This document shows positions 43,889 through 56,053 of a stretch of DNA of 64,000 nt, one piece after another (within the stretch, counting starts at the first letter, position 1; every line of letters begins with the position of its first letter). The position numbers were made by a program, and so were the translations under genes. This DNA comes from Mycoplasma anseris ATCC 49234 (GTDB lineage: Bacteria; Bacillota_I; Bacilli_A; Mycoplasmatales; Metamycoplasmataceae), in the NCBI RefSeq assembly GCF_000702805.1, contig NZ_JNJX01000002.1, positions 1 through 64,000 on the forward strand. Direction: 5' to 3'. Below the pieces are notes generated by a model. That model saw nothing but the letters and a program-made list of their open reading frames with translations. It was not told the origin of the DNA and ran no database searches.

Positions 43889-45226
43889 ATGGAAGAAGAA
43901 CAAATAGAATTATATACCCTTAATAAGGCGTATCACGAAGATGTCAGAAATAACATAGATGAATTTACATATAGTAGTTTTTTTTCATTAACAAATGTTG
44001 TTCACAAGGAAAATAAAACCATTTACATTGAGGTTCACCCTGTTGTTTATAACTTTGTAAAACAAGATTATTTTAGTTTTATTGAAAGGACAATTAAAAA
44101 TATTACTGATAACTCATATAGTATTGTTTTAATTAATAACAAAGAACAAATTACCAAATTAAATGTAAAAACGACTATTACAACTAAAGAAAACAATGTG
44201 AAAAAAGATTTAACTTTTGCAAATTATGCTGTAGGGAGATTCAATTCTTTAGCTTTAAAAGCTGCTAAAACAATTTATGAAAGCGATAAAGTAGAATTTT
44301 CACCCCTTTTTATTTATGCGTCTAGTGGTTTGGGTAAAACACATTTATTGCATGCAATTGGAAATGAATTTATTAAGAAAAATAAATCTTGTTTATATAT
44401 AAATCCTGATGTTTTAACAAGAAGATTAGTTGAGAATTTAAAAAACAAAAACCAAGAAGAAATCAATAAAATTGTCGATGAATTAACAGCTTATGATTGT
44501 TTAATGTTTGATGATGTACAACAATATGGCAACAAAGAAAGTACCTTGATTGTTTTGTTTAACATTATTAATACAATGATTAACAATAATAAGCAAATCA
44601 TTATTAGTGCTGATAAAAAACCAGAAGAATTAGGCGGATTTGAAGAACGATTTATAACAAGATTTAGCGGAGGGCTTACAATCCAAATTTCAAGGCCTGA
44701 TATAAATGATGTGATTGATATTTTAAACTTTAAATTAAAAGAAAATAATATTAATCCTGAGCTTTGAGAAGAAGAAAGTTTGAAATTTATTGCTCGAAAT
44801 TTTTCAAATTCTATTCGAAACTTAGAAGGAGCAATTAATAGAATTAAATTGTTTAGCCAAGGAGATGATTATTTTACTTATGACTTAACTACAATGAAAA
44901 TGATCTTTAAAAATGTGAGTCAAGTAAAAGATAATATTACCCCTGAACGAATTATTGAAGTAGTTGCCAAATATTATAAGATCGATAAGAAAAAAATTAC
45001 TGCCAATACAAGAAAAGAAGATATTGTGATTGCAAGAAGAATTTCAATGTGATTAATTAAGAACAATTTTGATTACTCTTTACAAAATATTGGCAAAATG
45101 TTTGGCAATCAATCACATAGCACTGTTATTGTTTCTTTAAATTGAATTGATAGTAATATTCAAAGCAATTCATCATTAAAATTAGCAATTGAAAAAATTA
45201 AAGAAAATTTAAATAGGATCTTATAG
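43889..45226 (+). CDS. dnaA: Chromosomal replication initiator protein DnaA
   Basis: A 445-aa AAA+ initiator that binds DnaA boxes and opens oriC. Domain III has Walker A SSGLGKTH and Walker B MFDDVQQYGNKES. Sensor and box VII regions follow, with EERFITRFSGGLT. Domain IV contains the DnaA signature region, here GNQSHSTVIVS instead of the common G-(R/K)-D-H-(S/T)-T-V, a modest deviation that includes the His-Ser-Thr-Val core. UGA Trp codons are at 44765 and 45050 and near the C terminus. dnaN starts 8 nt downstream. Confidence 0.96.
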
Positions 45227-45234
45227 GAGTTTTT

Positions 45235-46332
45235 ATGGAAATTAAAATTAATAAATTATTATTAGATAATGCCATCGAAAGGGTCAATCGAGCAATTGAT
45301 CCTAATCCATTTTTACCAATTATGAAAGGAATTTTAATTGAAGCAGAAGATAATCAAATTACTTTAATTGGTTCAAATGGAGAATTAAGCATTAAACATG
45401 TTATTAAGGTTAGTGCTGATGCTGAAATTATTACCCCAGGAAAAGCTGTGGTTGAACTAAGTATTTTTAGAAATATAATTAAAAAATTAGATAATGATTT
45501 AAGTATTTCTTCTGATGATAAGACTATGTTAATTGCCACTGATTATGATCGTTATACTTTAAATTTGTATCAAACTTCTGAATTTCCCGAAATCGATTTT
45601 TCTATTTTTGGAGATACTTTAAAAATTAGCTGAGATGAACTTAAAAAAATGACTCGAAATGTGTTGTTTGCTGCATCTAATAATGAAATTAATTTAGTAT
45701 TATGCTGTGTTAATATTTCATGTTCAAACAATGTATTAAAATTTATAGCAACTGATCGTTATAGATTTGCTCAAGAAACAAAACAAGTTGAAAATTTAAA
45801 TGATTTTAATGTTTCAATTGTTGCTAAAAACTTAAAAGATATTTTTACATTTGATTTTAATGGTGAAGTTACTTTATTTATTTCAAGATACAAAGTTGCC
45901 TTTGAATTAGAAGGTACAATTATTCAAACCAAAGTTATTGATCAAGTTTATCAAGATGTATCAAGAGTAATTCCAAAGGAATTTGCAACAAAGCTTGTGA
46001 TTGAAAAAAGAGAATTAAGTAATTTATTGAATAAAGCGAGTGTCATTACTTCAGAAAGTTATAACAAAATGAGATTACACGTTGATCATGATACTTTAAT
46101 TTTTTCTTCAACAAGAGATGAAATTGCTAATGCTGAAATTAAGACAAAGAATTTCCAATATAATGAAGATGAATTAAAATTATCTATTAACTCTAAATAT
46201 TTAAAAGATGCTATTTCAGTATTTGATGATATTATTAACTTAAACATTACTAAAGATAAATTAAGAATCGTGGTAACAAGTGATTCTAATCCAAATAACT
46301 TACAATTATTTACCCCAAATAAAGGATTTTAA
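45235..46332 (+). CDS. dnaN: DNA polymerase III beta subunit (sliding clamp)
   Basis: A 365-aa clamp subunit. The segments IKINKLLLDNAIERVNRAI, PFLPIMKGILIEA, and later VKNLKDI-type and ATDRYRFA, match the beta clamp; three repeated domains are implied by length. A ring dimer encircles DNA and tethers the polymerase. One UGA Trp codon is read at 45631. TAGGAG at the dnaA stop is its ribosome site. It forms an operon with dnaA and yaaA. Confidence 0.95.
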
Positions 46333-46334
46333 TT

Positions 46335-46550
46335 ATGGAAATTGAAATTTATGGTGAGTTTATTAAATTAAGTCAATTTCTTAAAAAAATTGATTTAACT
46401 TCAACTGGGGGAATGACAAAATTCTTTATTAAAGCGCATATCATTAAAATTAATGGGAAAATTGCTGAGGGTAGAAATACTAAGATTAAAATTGGTGATA
46501 CCGTTTGAATTGATGATAACGTGTATAAAATTGTTGCTAAAAAAGATTAG
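46335..46550 (+). CDS. yaaA: S4-domain RNA-binding protein YaaA
   Basis: A 71-aa protein starting 2 nt after dnaN. It has the small S4-like fold typical of YaaA: IKLSQFLKKIDLTSTGGMTKFFI, then VNG-type INGKIAEGRNTKIKIGDTV. It is probably a ribosome- or RNA-binding factor. In many Firmicutes it sits between dnaN and recF; recF does not follow here. The gene is short but supported by its family and position. Confidence 0.9.
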
Positions 46551-46617
46551 ATTTGTAAACAAAAAAAATAAAAATATTGTAGAATATTAAGTATAAAATT
46601 TAAAACAGGAGAGTAAT

Positions 46618-46815
46618 ATGCCAGGTAGAGATCAATTAACAGGTCAAAAATCACTAAGCGGAAACAAAAGATCACATGCTTTGAATACTTCAAAAAGAAC
46701 ATTTGATCTAAACCTTCAAAAAGTTACTGTTTTACAAGAAAACGGAACTAAGAAAACAGTTCGTGTTACCGCAAAAACAGCAAGAACCTTAAAAAAATAT
46801 GGTTTAGTTGCTTAA
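46618..46815 (+). CDS. rpmB: 50S ribosomal protein L28
   Basis: A 65-aa protein. [27 protein letters not shown] is the L28 N terminus in the form lacking zinc-binding cysteines, and [16 protein letters not shown] the C terminus. AACAGGAGAG precedes the ATG. It is a single gene with its own terminator. Confidence 0.96.
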   Translation: MPGRDQLTGQKSLSGNKRSHALNTSKRTFDLNLQKVTVLQENGTKKTVRVTAKTARTLKKYGLVA

Positions 46816-46830
46816 TAAAAAATTATTAAA

Positions 46831-46856
46831 AAACTTCAAGTGAGCTTGAGGTTTTT
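46831..46856 (+). terminator. Terminator after rpmB
   Basis: AACTTCAAG and CTTGAGGTT pair (one G-U) and run into TTTTT. Confidence 0.8.
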
Positions 46857-46880
46857 TATTAACTAAGGAAAATAATAAAA

Positions 46881-46908
46881 AAGTTCCTTTAAGAGGAACT
46901 CTTTTTTT
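46881..46908 (-). terminator. Terminator after lemA
   Basis: AGTTCCT and AGGAACT pair around a short loop, flanked by A and T runs, so it works on both strands. It ends the lemA transcript. Confidence 0.75.
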
Positions 46909-46925
46909 AAATAAGATTTAAATAA

Positions 46926-47585
46926 TTATTTTGATAATCTTGAAGTATCAACATCAGCCATTTCTTCTTTTGTTGCTTTAAATAAAGGTTGATTATAAAT
47001 TCCTAATTTTTCAGCCACAATAACAGTATAGAAAGTGTAGATTTCACGGTTAAATGAAGTTGCTTTGTAATTGTAATTTCTAATGGTTGCATAAATTTCT
47101 TCTTCTTGCATAACAATTTCTGAAGAGAATTGTAGATACATAGTATCAGCTTTTAATTCTGGATATCTTTCGATTTGAACATTAATTGCTCTAGTTGCTT
47201 CTGCTAAATTATTATTAAATTCATTTAAGTCTTTATCAGCATTAGCTTCACTAATTTTTGAACGATATTTAGTTACTTGTTCTAAAGTTTCTTTTTCATG
47301 TTTTGCATAACCTTCTAAAGAATCCATCATTTTTAATAAAATTGCTCTTCTTTTCTTTTGAGCAGCTTGAATTAATGAGGAAGCTTCTTGAATTTCATTC
47401 ATTCTTCTTAGTAATTCATTTTTCTTTGGAAAATGAGTTGCAAAGAAATATATTCCCAAAGTAATAATACTTAAAAAAATGTATAAAGCTTTTTCACCTT
47501 TTGTGGCTTTTGCTTCTTTAATTGAATTGTCTACTTCTGGTTGAAAACCTTCATTGTTATCAGTTTTACGGGTATCAAATAACAT
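46926..47585 (-). CDS. LemA family protein
   Basis: A 219-aa membrane protein of the LemA family. One N-terminal helix (ALYIFLSIITLGIYFFATHF) precedes a helical domain. The LemA pattern NELLRRMNEIQEASSLIQAAQKKRR, VTKYRSKISEA, INVQIERYPELKAD and the closing TFYTVIVAEKLGI is clear. The biochemical role is unknown. The start lies 14 nt past the stop of the upstream unknown membrane gene, so the two form an operon. Confidence 0.9.
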   Translation of the reverse strand: MLFDTRKTDNNEGFQPEVDNSIKEAKATKGEKALYIFLSIITLGIYFFATHFPKKNELLRRMNEIQEASSLIQAAQKKRRAILLKMMDSLEGYAKHEKETLEQVTKYRSKISEANADKDLNEFNNNLAEATRAINVQIERYPELKADTMYLQFSSEIVMQEEEIYATIRNYNYKATSFNREIYTFYTVIVAEKLGIYNQPLFKATKEEMADVDTSRLSK

Positions 47586-47599
47586 AATTCCTTCCTTTT

Positions 47600-49429
47600 T
47601 TAGAATCTATTATTAATTTCAGATTCAATAAAATTATATAAATAAGTTGCGATTTGTATAAAAACATTGTAATTTTCTAAATCACTTTTTCTAGTCTCGG
47701 AATAATTTGTTCTTGAATTAAAGAATAAATATACTCCAGTATCATCAATTACAGCATATACATTACCTAAAGTCAAAAATTGTTGAATCTCGCGGATATT
47801 ATTTAATTTTTCTAATCCTTCATAAATTTTTGGAATTATTCAATTAGATTTTTTTAAGTCAGCCATACTTGTATATACTAATTGTTTTTTACTAAAAATG
47901 GCACCAGTATTACCGACAATATCTTCAGGATCAATTAAATTCTTCAAATGCAATACATATTTTTCTTCAGAAATTGGATAATATCTTTTATAAGGCACCG
48001 GGACTTGTCCTGAATAATCAACTTGTTCTTCAAAGTAATATGATTTATTTTGAATTACATATAAATCAACATTGCTATTAATAGGATAAATTTTATTTAA
48101 TTCAAATCAACTTAATTTATCCATATTCTTGTGATTGATATCAAAGAACATTCTTTCATAAATACGATTTAAAATTATGAAATGAATAGACTTGGTTGTA
48201 TCAACTTTTTCTTGGTCTTTATAAGTGGCAATAAATGAATTAGCATTTGTTTCATAGTTTTCAATAGCTAAATTCTTTTGTAAATAAACCTTAGAAATAT
48301 TTAAAATTGTTGTTACTAATGAAGAATAAATTTGATTATACATATAATCAGCTATTTGGTTAAAAGTTATTCTTGGGTTATTATTAGTTAAAGATAGAAT
48401 ATGAAAAGGAATATAGGTATCATTTGTTAAATAATTATTACTTAAAATAAGACTACCTAAAAGCTTAGAAATTTTTGATTCCTTTAATTTGTTTTCGGTG
48501 ATATAACTTTTATAATCAAGAAATCTTTGTTGAGTTGAAGTACTAAAATAATTAATAAATTCAATTTCTTTGTTATATCTAAATCAATATGATTTACAAA
48601 ATTCTTCATTTTCTAAAACATATTCACCGCGTTTTTTCATTTTAGCAATTTGTCTTGAAGTTAAAGCATCAGTTTCTTCGAAATTCAAGCCTGGTAAATA
48701 ATTAGTCGGAATAACATTGAATCCAGCATATTCAATAAAAGGGGTTGGTTCATCATGAACAGAAGTAACAACATAAGATTCACCTTTGGAATTATAACGA
48801 GTTTCACTTGCTGAAGTTCTTATATTTTGAATATATTGATAAACTAAAACTAAGTCATAAAAAACTGAATTTCGGATATCATATTTTGAAATCGAAGCAA
48901 TTCCTTTAACGTCTTTATTAAAAAGATTGATGGCCGTTTCAATTTCTTGATATTTGTAATTTTTAATTTCATTAACGTTAAAGCGTTTTCAAATCGCTGC
49001 TTTAATATCGTTTTCACTATGATTAGCGAAAATACTTAATAAATGATTGTTTTTTTGGTCAATCATACTATTTTGTTCATTTAAATAGTTAGATTCAATT
49101 TCTCGATATTTTTTAAGAATACGATTATTTTTTACTAAAAATGACATGAAAAACAAACCAATAATTAAAACTGAAAAAATAATAATAAATACATTGGCAG
49201 TTGTTCTTGCCCCAACCTTATGTGCTTTTCTTTCTTGCGCTAAATGCTGATCAATATTTGTAATCTTTTGTTCTAAAGCAATCATTTCATCGAATTGTTC
49301 ACGAGAAGGGTTAATCAATTCTTGATTCACAAATTCTTTATAGACATTAAAAAGATTGGCTAATATTGGTTTAGTAAAGTTATTAATTGGGTTTTCTACA
49401 AGTTTATTTAAGTCAATTCTTTTTTCCAT
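47600..49429 (-). CDS. Membrane protein of unknown function next to lemA
   Basis: A 609-aa protein read through UGA Trp codons. A cytoplasmic helical start of about 72 residues is followed by one strong hydrophobic helix (TANVFIIIFSVLIIGLFFMSFLV). A long extracellular part rich in Tyr and Asn (e.g. YNQIYSSLVTTILNISKVYLQKNLAI) makes up the rest. No catalytic motif was seen. Neighbours of LemA in other bacteria are often DUF3137-type membrane proteins, but I could not establish that membership here. GTGAGGAAAAATG sets the start. Confidence 0.72.
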
Positions 49430-49460
49430 TTTTCCTCACTTTAATACTATTTTACAATTA

Positions 49461-49482
49461 TTTAAGTTAGTTCTAACTTAAA
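49461..49482. promoter_or_regulatory. Perfect 10-bp inverted repeat, operator candidate
   Basis: The arms TTTAAGTTAG and CTAACTTAAA are perfect inverted copies 2 nt apart. They lie 32 nt before the ATG of the membrane gene at 49429, on the promoter side. No T run follows, so it is not a terminator. Confidence 0.5.
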
Positions 49483-49489
49483 TATTAAA

Positions 49490-49515
49490 AAACTGCCAAA
49501 TTAATTTAGCAGTTT
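49490..49515 (-). terminator. Terminator after the second aminopeptidase
   Basis: AAACTGC and GCAGTTT pair around AT-rich sequence, with a T run on the minus strand, between the pepA stop and the operator-like repeat. Confidence 0.7.
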
Positions 49516-49523
49516 CGTTTTTT

Positions 49524-50897
<1,374 letters not shown>

Positions 50898-50906
50898 TTT
50901 TTCTCC

Positions 50907-52268
50907 TTATTTTTGGTTTTTAGCAAATTCAACTAATGTTGAAACTAAAACTCCAAAACCAATTCCTTTAGCATCAGCTGTTCCAGCAACATCACAATGG
51001 ATATAAGGAACATTATTAGTAAATTCTTTTAAAAACATAGCAGCGGTATTACAGTCAGATAATTCAGTGGTTGAATAATTGTTTAAATCAGCCACTTTAC
51101 TTAATTTATTTGGTTTATGAAAATCTTCATGTAAAGGCATTCTTCAAACTCTTTCATGTGCAGTTTTAGCAGCACTTTCAAATTGTTCTCAGTTTTTATC
51201 ACAAGTTGAATAAATTCCTGAATAAGTTTTGCCTAATGCTCTGGTCATAGTTCCAGTTAATGTTGCTACATCAACTAATAAAGAAGCATTTAATTTAGTT
51301 GCACCATAAAATAATCCATCGGCTAATACTAATCTGCCTTCAGCATCAGTATCTGTAATTTCTACAGTCTTACCTGACATCGATTTAATAACAGATTCAG
51401 GAACTGTGGCATGAGTATCAATTGCATTGTCAGTAAGCATCATTATTGCTGATACATTAACTTTTGCTTTTAATTCAGCCAATGCTTTAACAGCATAAGC
51501 ACAAATTACTGAACCTGACATATCAAATTTCATGCCATCCATGTGATATCCCTTAGTGTTATATCCACCAGTATCAAAACAAATTCCTTTTCCTACATAA
51601 ACATATTTTTCTTTACTTTCTGGGTTTCCGTTGTATTCAACAATAACACATCTTGGTTCATATGAACTTCCAGAGTTAACAGCTAATAGCAAGTTCATTT
51701 GTTCTTTCTCAATTTCTTTTCTTTTTAAAACCGTTACTTTTAAAGCGGGATTTTGTGAAAATTCTTCTTCAATTTTGGCTGCAATTTTTTCACTAGTTGC
51801 AATATTAGGAGGAGTAATTTGTAAATCTCTTGCTCCTTTAATAGCATTAGCAAGAATTACATATTCTTCAGCAAATAAATGGTATTTTTCATCTGCTAAA
51901 TATAATGAAATAGTATTTTTTTCTTCCTTTTTAGAAGCTGTTTTCATACTAAAAATTTCTTCATTATGAAATGCTTCTTGTAAAATAAATGCTCTTAAAA
52001 CTTCTTCAACGCTTAAAAAGAAACTAGCAAATGATAAAATATCAATTTGGTAATTTCTTCTTTGTGAAAGAATAATACTATCTACAACTTTTAAAAAACT
52101 ATAGTAGTTTTTAACATCTTTTGAAATATAAATATAAGCTTCGTTTTTATCAAAATATTCAGTTATATGATTAGCGGTTTTGGCAACAGTTGTACAACAA
52201 TCTTGGCCCTCAAAAACAGCTTTTAATAACATATCTTGATTACGTTTTGTGTCGTATTTTAATATCAT
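50907..52268 (-). CDS. pepA: Leucyl aminopeptidase (M17 family), first tandem copy
   Basis: A 453-aa paralogue of the downstream gene. It shows YVGKGICFDTGGYNTKG, MKFDMSGS and, in place of [16 protein letters not shown]; the metal-binding Asp and Glu are kept but the preceding Asn is Asp. The N-terminal domain differs strongly from the other copy (e.g. DCCTTVAKTANHITEYF), suggesting different substrates or oligomer contacts. GAAAGGAAAATATG sets the start. The two genes form an operon. Confidence 0.93.
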
Positions 52269-52388
52269 ATTTTCCTTTCATTTTACTTTTAAATACTATT
52301 AAAATAGTATGCTTATAATTATAAAACATAATAAATAAAATAAACTTAATATATTTACTTTAAAATTTAATTAGCCAAAGGAGAGATA

Positions 52389-53078
52389 ATGCTGTTATTT
52401 ATTTTTGCAGAAAAACAAGAATCTGAATTTATTTTAAGTCATGTTGAAATTAAAAAAGAATACCTATTTAATTCACAATTTAAAGAATTTCAAAATGTTT
52501 TATTATGTAAAAAAAATGAGCAATTGTTTTATATTGCTCATTGCGGGGTTGGCAAGGTTAATGCAAGTGTATTTTTAACCAAAGTTTTAAATGAATTTAA
52601 AAAAATTAATAAGGTTATTAATTTAGGACCAGCTGGGTGTATTCAAAAAGCTGAAATTGGGACTCCTTTTTTAATTGATAAATTATTTTATTATGATGTT
52701 GATTTAACTATGTTGCCTAATTATAAATTAGGTCAATTGCCAAACCAGATTTATGAATTTAAAACTAATTCTAAATTGAATGAAATGATTCAAAGAAAAC
52801 TAAAAACAATTGCTAAAACTAATGCTGTTTCAGCTGATCATTTTGCAACAATTAAAGATTTAGAACTAATAAAAAATAACTTTAATCAAGTTAATATCGT
52901 TGATATGGAATCAACTAGTTTGATTCATTGTGCCATTATTAATAATGTTGCTTTAAGCATTATTAAAATAGTAAGTGATTGTCTATCTTTTTCTAATCCT
53001 AACGATTATCAGCAAAACAAAATCATTTGACAAGTCAAGATTCTAGAAATTTTTAATTTATTAATGGAGGAAAAATAA
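52389..53078 (+). CDS. mtnN: 5'-methylthioadenosine/S-adenosylhomocysteine nucleosidase
   Basis: A 229-aa enzyme that splits adenine from SAH and MTA, clearing the by-product of methylation. The family core is visible: IAHCGVGKVNASV, INLGPAGCI, AVSADHFA, NIVDMESTSLIHCA and the closing IKIVSDC. The catalytic Asp is replaced in context by the SDC element that is usual (SD). AAAGGAGAGA precedes the ATG. It is the first of four overlapping genes; the stop overlaps the tatD ATG (TAATG). Confidence 0.92.
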
Positions 53079-53839
53079 TGAAATTTATCGACATTCATAC
53101 TCATCCATTTAAAGAATATTATGAAAATCCTCATGAAATTGTAAAAGATTGGTATAACCAAAATATGGAAAAAATGTTTCTTGTTGGAACAAATATTGAA
53201 GACTCAAAAGAAGTAATTGAATTAGCAAATAAAGAATCATATTTATATCCAATTATTGGTGTTCATCCAACTTTGGCAACCGGCAAAAATGACGCTAAAT
53301 TATTAGAAGAAATTATGAATGATCAAGTAATTGGGATTGGTGAATTTGGTTTAGATTATCATTATGAAGATTCGCCTTCAAAAGCAATTCAAAAAGAATC
53401 CATGTTAGCCCAATTAAGATTGGCAAAGAAGCATCAAATTGTAGCAATGTTACATATTAGAGATGCTTTAGAAGATGCTTTTGAAATAGTTAGCCAAAAA
53501 GAATTTAGGGATTTAAAAATTGTTATGCATTCTTTTAGTGGAGATGCCCAATTAGTAAAAAGATATTTAGAATTTCCTAATATTTATTTTTCAATCTCAG
53601 GAGTAGTTACTTTTAAAAATGGTAAATCTACTCAAGAAGCTGTTAAAGCAATTCCAATTGATCGTTTATTTTGTGAAACCGATACCCCTTATTTAGCACC
53701 AATGCCAATGCGAGGTAAACCAAATATAAGTCCTTATATTGAATATACCTATAAATATATTGCCGGATTAAAAAATATGTCTTTAAATGCTTTTGTAGAA
53801 CAAATTAAAAAAAATGTTAAGAAAGTGTTTGGTGTGTAA
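53078..53839 (+). CDS. tatD: TatD family metal-dependent hydrolase
   Basis: A 253-aa TIM-barrel nuclease. The metal ligands appear as FIDIHTHP, GIGEFGLDYHY, MLHIRDA, MHSFSGDA and CETDTPYLAP. TatD proteins are 3'-5' exonucleases involved in repair and DNA turnover. The stop overlaps the ksgA start (TAATG), as in the many Firmicutes where tatD precedes rnmV/ksgA. Confidence 0.95.
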   Translation: MKFIDIHTHPFKEYYENPHEIVKDWYNQNMEKMFLVGTNIEDSKEVIELANKESYLYPIIGVHPTLATGKNDAKLLEEIMNDQVIGIGEFGLDYHYEDSPSKAIQKESMLAQLRLAKKHQIVAMLHIRDALEDAFEIVSQKEFRDLKIVMHSFSGDAQLVKRYLEFPNIYFSISGVVTFKNGKSTQEAVKAIPIDRLFCETDTPYLAPMPMRGKPNISPYIEYTYKYIAGLKNMSLNAFVEQIKKNVKKVFGV

Positions 53840-54609
53840 TGAAAATCAGAGCAAAAAAATGTTTTGGGCAAAACTTTTTAAATAACAAAAGTGTTATTTT
53901 AAACATCATAAAAGTAGCAGATATTGAAAATAAAAATGTAATTGAAATTGGACCAGGGCATGGGGCATTAACTTTTGAATTATTAAATAAAATTAAAACC
54001 TTAAAGGCGTTTGAAATTGATAACGAGCTTTATAATGAATTGACAAATAAAATTAAACAAGAAAATGTTGTTATTAAAAACCAAGATTTTTTAGAATATG
54101 ATTTCAATGAAGAACAAAACGTTGTTGTTATTGGAAACATCCCTTATAACATCACTAGTGATATTCTTTTTCATTTAATTAAATATAATCATAAAATTAA
54201 AAAAGCAACTTTGATGGTGCAAAAAGAAGTAGCTGAAAGAATCATTGCCAAACCAAGCACTAAAGCATATTCAAAATTAACTTTATCAATGAATTTTGTT
54301 GCTGATTGTCAATTAGCTTTTTATGTAAAAGCTAATAATTTTAATCCCAAACCCAAGGTTGATTCAGCTATTATAACTTTAGATTTTTATAAAAAATTAG
54401 AGTTAGAAAAAAATGAATTTTTAAATTTTATTAAATTGTTGTTTCAATTTAAAAGAAAAACGTTGGTCAATAACTTAAAAAATATATATAATCCAGAAAA
54501 AATTATTAAAGCTTTAGAAATTCTTGGTTTTGATGAAAAAATAAGAAGTGAATCTTTATCATTAGAAGATACCAAAAACCTTTATATTTTATTAAACCAA
54601 TATGAATAA
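53839..54609 (+). CDS. ksgA: 16S rRNA dimethyladenosine transferase
   Basis: A 256-aa enzyme (RsmA) that dimethylates A1518 and A1519 in 16S rRNA, a late 30S checkpoint. It shows KKCFGQNFL, VIEIGPGHGALT (SAM site), VVIGNIPYNITSDI with the catalytic NIPY, and FNPKPKVDSAI, all typical. The last 8 nt overlap the next gene. Confidence 0.97.
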   Translation: MKIRAKKCFGQNFLNNKSVILNIIKVADIENKNVIEIGPGHGALTFELLNKIKTLKAFEIDNELYNELTNKIKQENVVIKNQDFLEYDFNEEQNVVVIGNIPYNITSDILFHLIKYNHKIKKATLMVQKEVAERIIAKPSTKAYSKLTLSMNFVADCQLAFYVKANNFNPKPKVDSAIITLDFYKKLELEKNEFLNFIKLLFQFKRKTLVNNLKNIYNPEKIIKALEILGFDEKIRSESLSLEDTKNLYILLNQYE

Positions 54610-55066
54610 TATTTATCATTGAATTGGCAAAATTGTTGAAGAATCTCAATATATTCAACACAATATAGCTCTTATTATTTGTTATCATTCAATCAATCAA
54701 AAAATAAAATCAAAGGTTTTAAAAGAAAACGAATTAGTTGAAATCTCAAAAAAAGCTTGAATTTTGAATAAAGAAATGTCATTAATGACAATGGGGCAAG
54801 TTATAAAATCATGCCAAGATTCAAATGCTTTTGATTCAAAAGAGATACAACTACTTTATAAATTCTTAAAGATTCGAAATGAAGTTGTTCATAAGTTTTT
54901 TATTGCTAATAACAAGTTTTTCAATGATGCAAAAAACATTGAAAAGCTATTGAAAATTCTTTCTTCAACTTTGGCTGAATTTAAATTAACTAATGAAAAA
55001 TTTGTTGAAAAAGTCAATAGTGAAAAGGCATTTTATAAGAAATATTTTTCAAGAGGAGACCATTAA
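54602..55066 (+). CDS. Small HEPN-like protein, function unknown
   Basis: A 154-aa all-helical protein. The second half contains RNEVVHKFF, an Rx4H motif placed in a helix as in HEPN-domain ribonucleases and nucleotidyltransferase-linked HEPN proteins. There is no paired MNT antitoxin next to it. The start overlaps the ksgA end by 8 nt, so expression is coupled. Two UGA Trp codons confirm translation in code 4. The assignment to HEPN is from one motif and helicity only. Confidence 0.55.
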
Positions 55067-55242
55067 TTTCTAATGATCTTTTTTATTTACCATTATATTA
55101 ATTAAATTCAACATTTTTTAATAACATATAAGTTTAATTTTTTTGTTAATTTTAAAGAATATAACAAGTTTTTTTAATTAATATATTCATTTTTGTATAA
55201 TATTCATGAAAATTATAATTTTACAATTCGAAAGGAAAATAT

Positions 55243-56007
55243 ATGGCTGAAAAGAAGCAAAAGAAGGACCGTAAAGGTTTATACATTTTCTTAGGAGCTA
55301 TTGGTGGAACAGCTGCTGTTGCTACTATTGCTGCAGTTAGTGCATTTGCTGCCAAAAAATATTTAGTTGAAAAACCAGCTGAAAAGAAAACAGAAACAAT
55401 TGATGAATGAATGAAAGACTATATTGCTAAAAATGAACTTCGTCAAGCTGCTATTGAAAAATTAGAAAGTGAAATTGCTGAATTATCAAAAACCGAAGAA
55501 GACAAAAAAACAAACAAGGCTGAAATTGATAAAAAAACATCAACAATTAACAATATCAAAGATGATATCGAATATACAAATACCTATATTCGTAAAGCAT
55601 ATGAAAAGTACTATGACGAAACCAGCAAGGAAATTGTTCCTGAAAAATCAGTTATAGAAAATAGTGCTAAACAACTTAAAGATGATGATAAAGTGGCTAA
55701 AGAAAATGCTGATCACCTAGAAGCAATTGAAAAAGCTAAAGAACTTGTTGAAAAATATACAGCTTTAAATGAAGGCAAAGAAGAAAAAGACAAACTATAT
55801 GTTGAATTAGTTAAAACTTTAAAAGCTTCAGTTGAAGCTGCAAAAGATGAAAAAGATTCAACAGAAGTAAAAACCAAATTATCAACAGATTTAAAAGCTT
55901 TAGAAGATGCTATTAAAGCTGATGAAGAAAAAGCTGCTAAAACTGCTGAAGCAGAAAGAGAAAAAGACATCAACACAATCATCACTGATGCTACTCCAAA
56001 AGCTTAA
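55243..56007 (+). CDS. Membrane-anchored coiled-coil surface protein
   Basis: A 254-aa protein. A basic start is followed by a hydrophobic anchor at about 13-37 (LYIFLGAIGGTAAVATIAAVSAFAA). Then come about 200 residues of Ala/Glu/Lys-rich heptad-like helix (e.g. KLESEIAELSKTEEDKK, AKELVEKYTALNEGKEE). No lipobox. It is probably exposed outside the membrane. CGAAAGGAAA precedes the ATG. The composition resembles repetitive mycoplasma surface proteins, but no exact repeats are seen. Confidence 0.8.
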
Positions 56008-56020
56008 TAAGCTATATATA

Positions 56021-56053
56021 AAAAAATAGCCATTAATAATGTGGCTATTTTTT
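56021..56053. terminator. Bidirectional terminator
   Basis: AAAAAATAGCCA and TGGCTATTTTTT pair around 9 nt between two converging genes. Confidence 0.85.
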
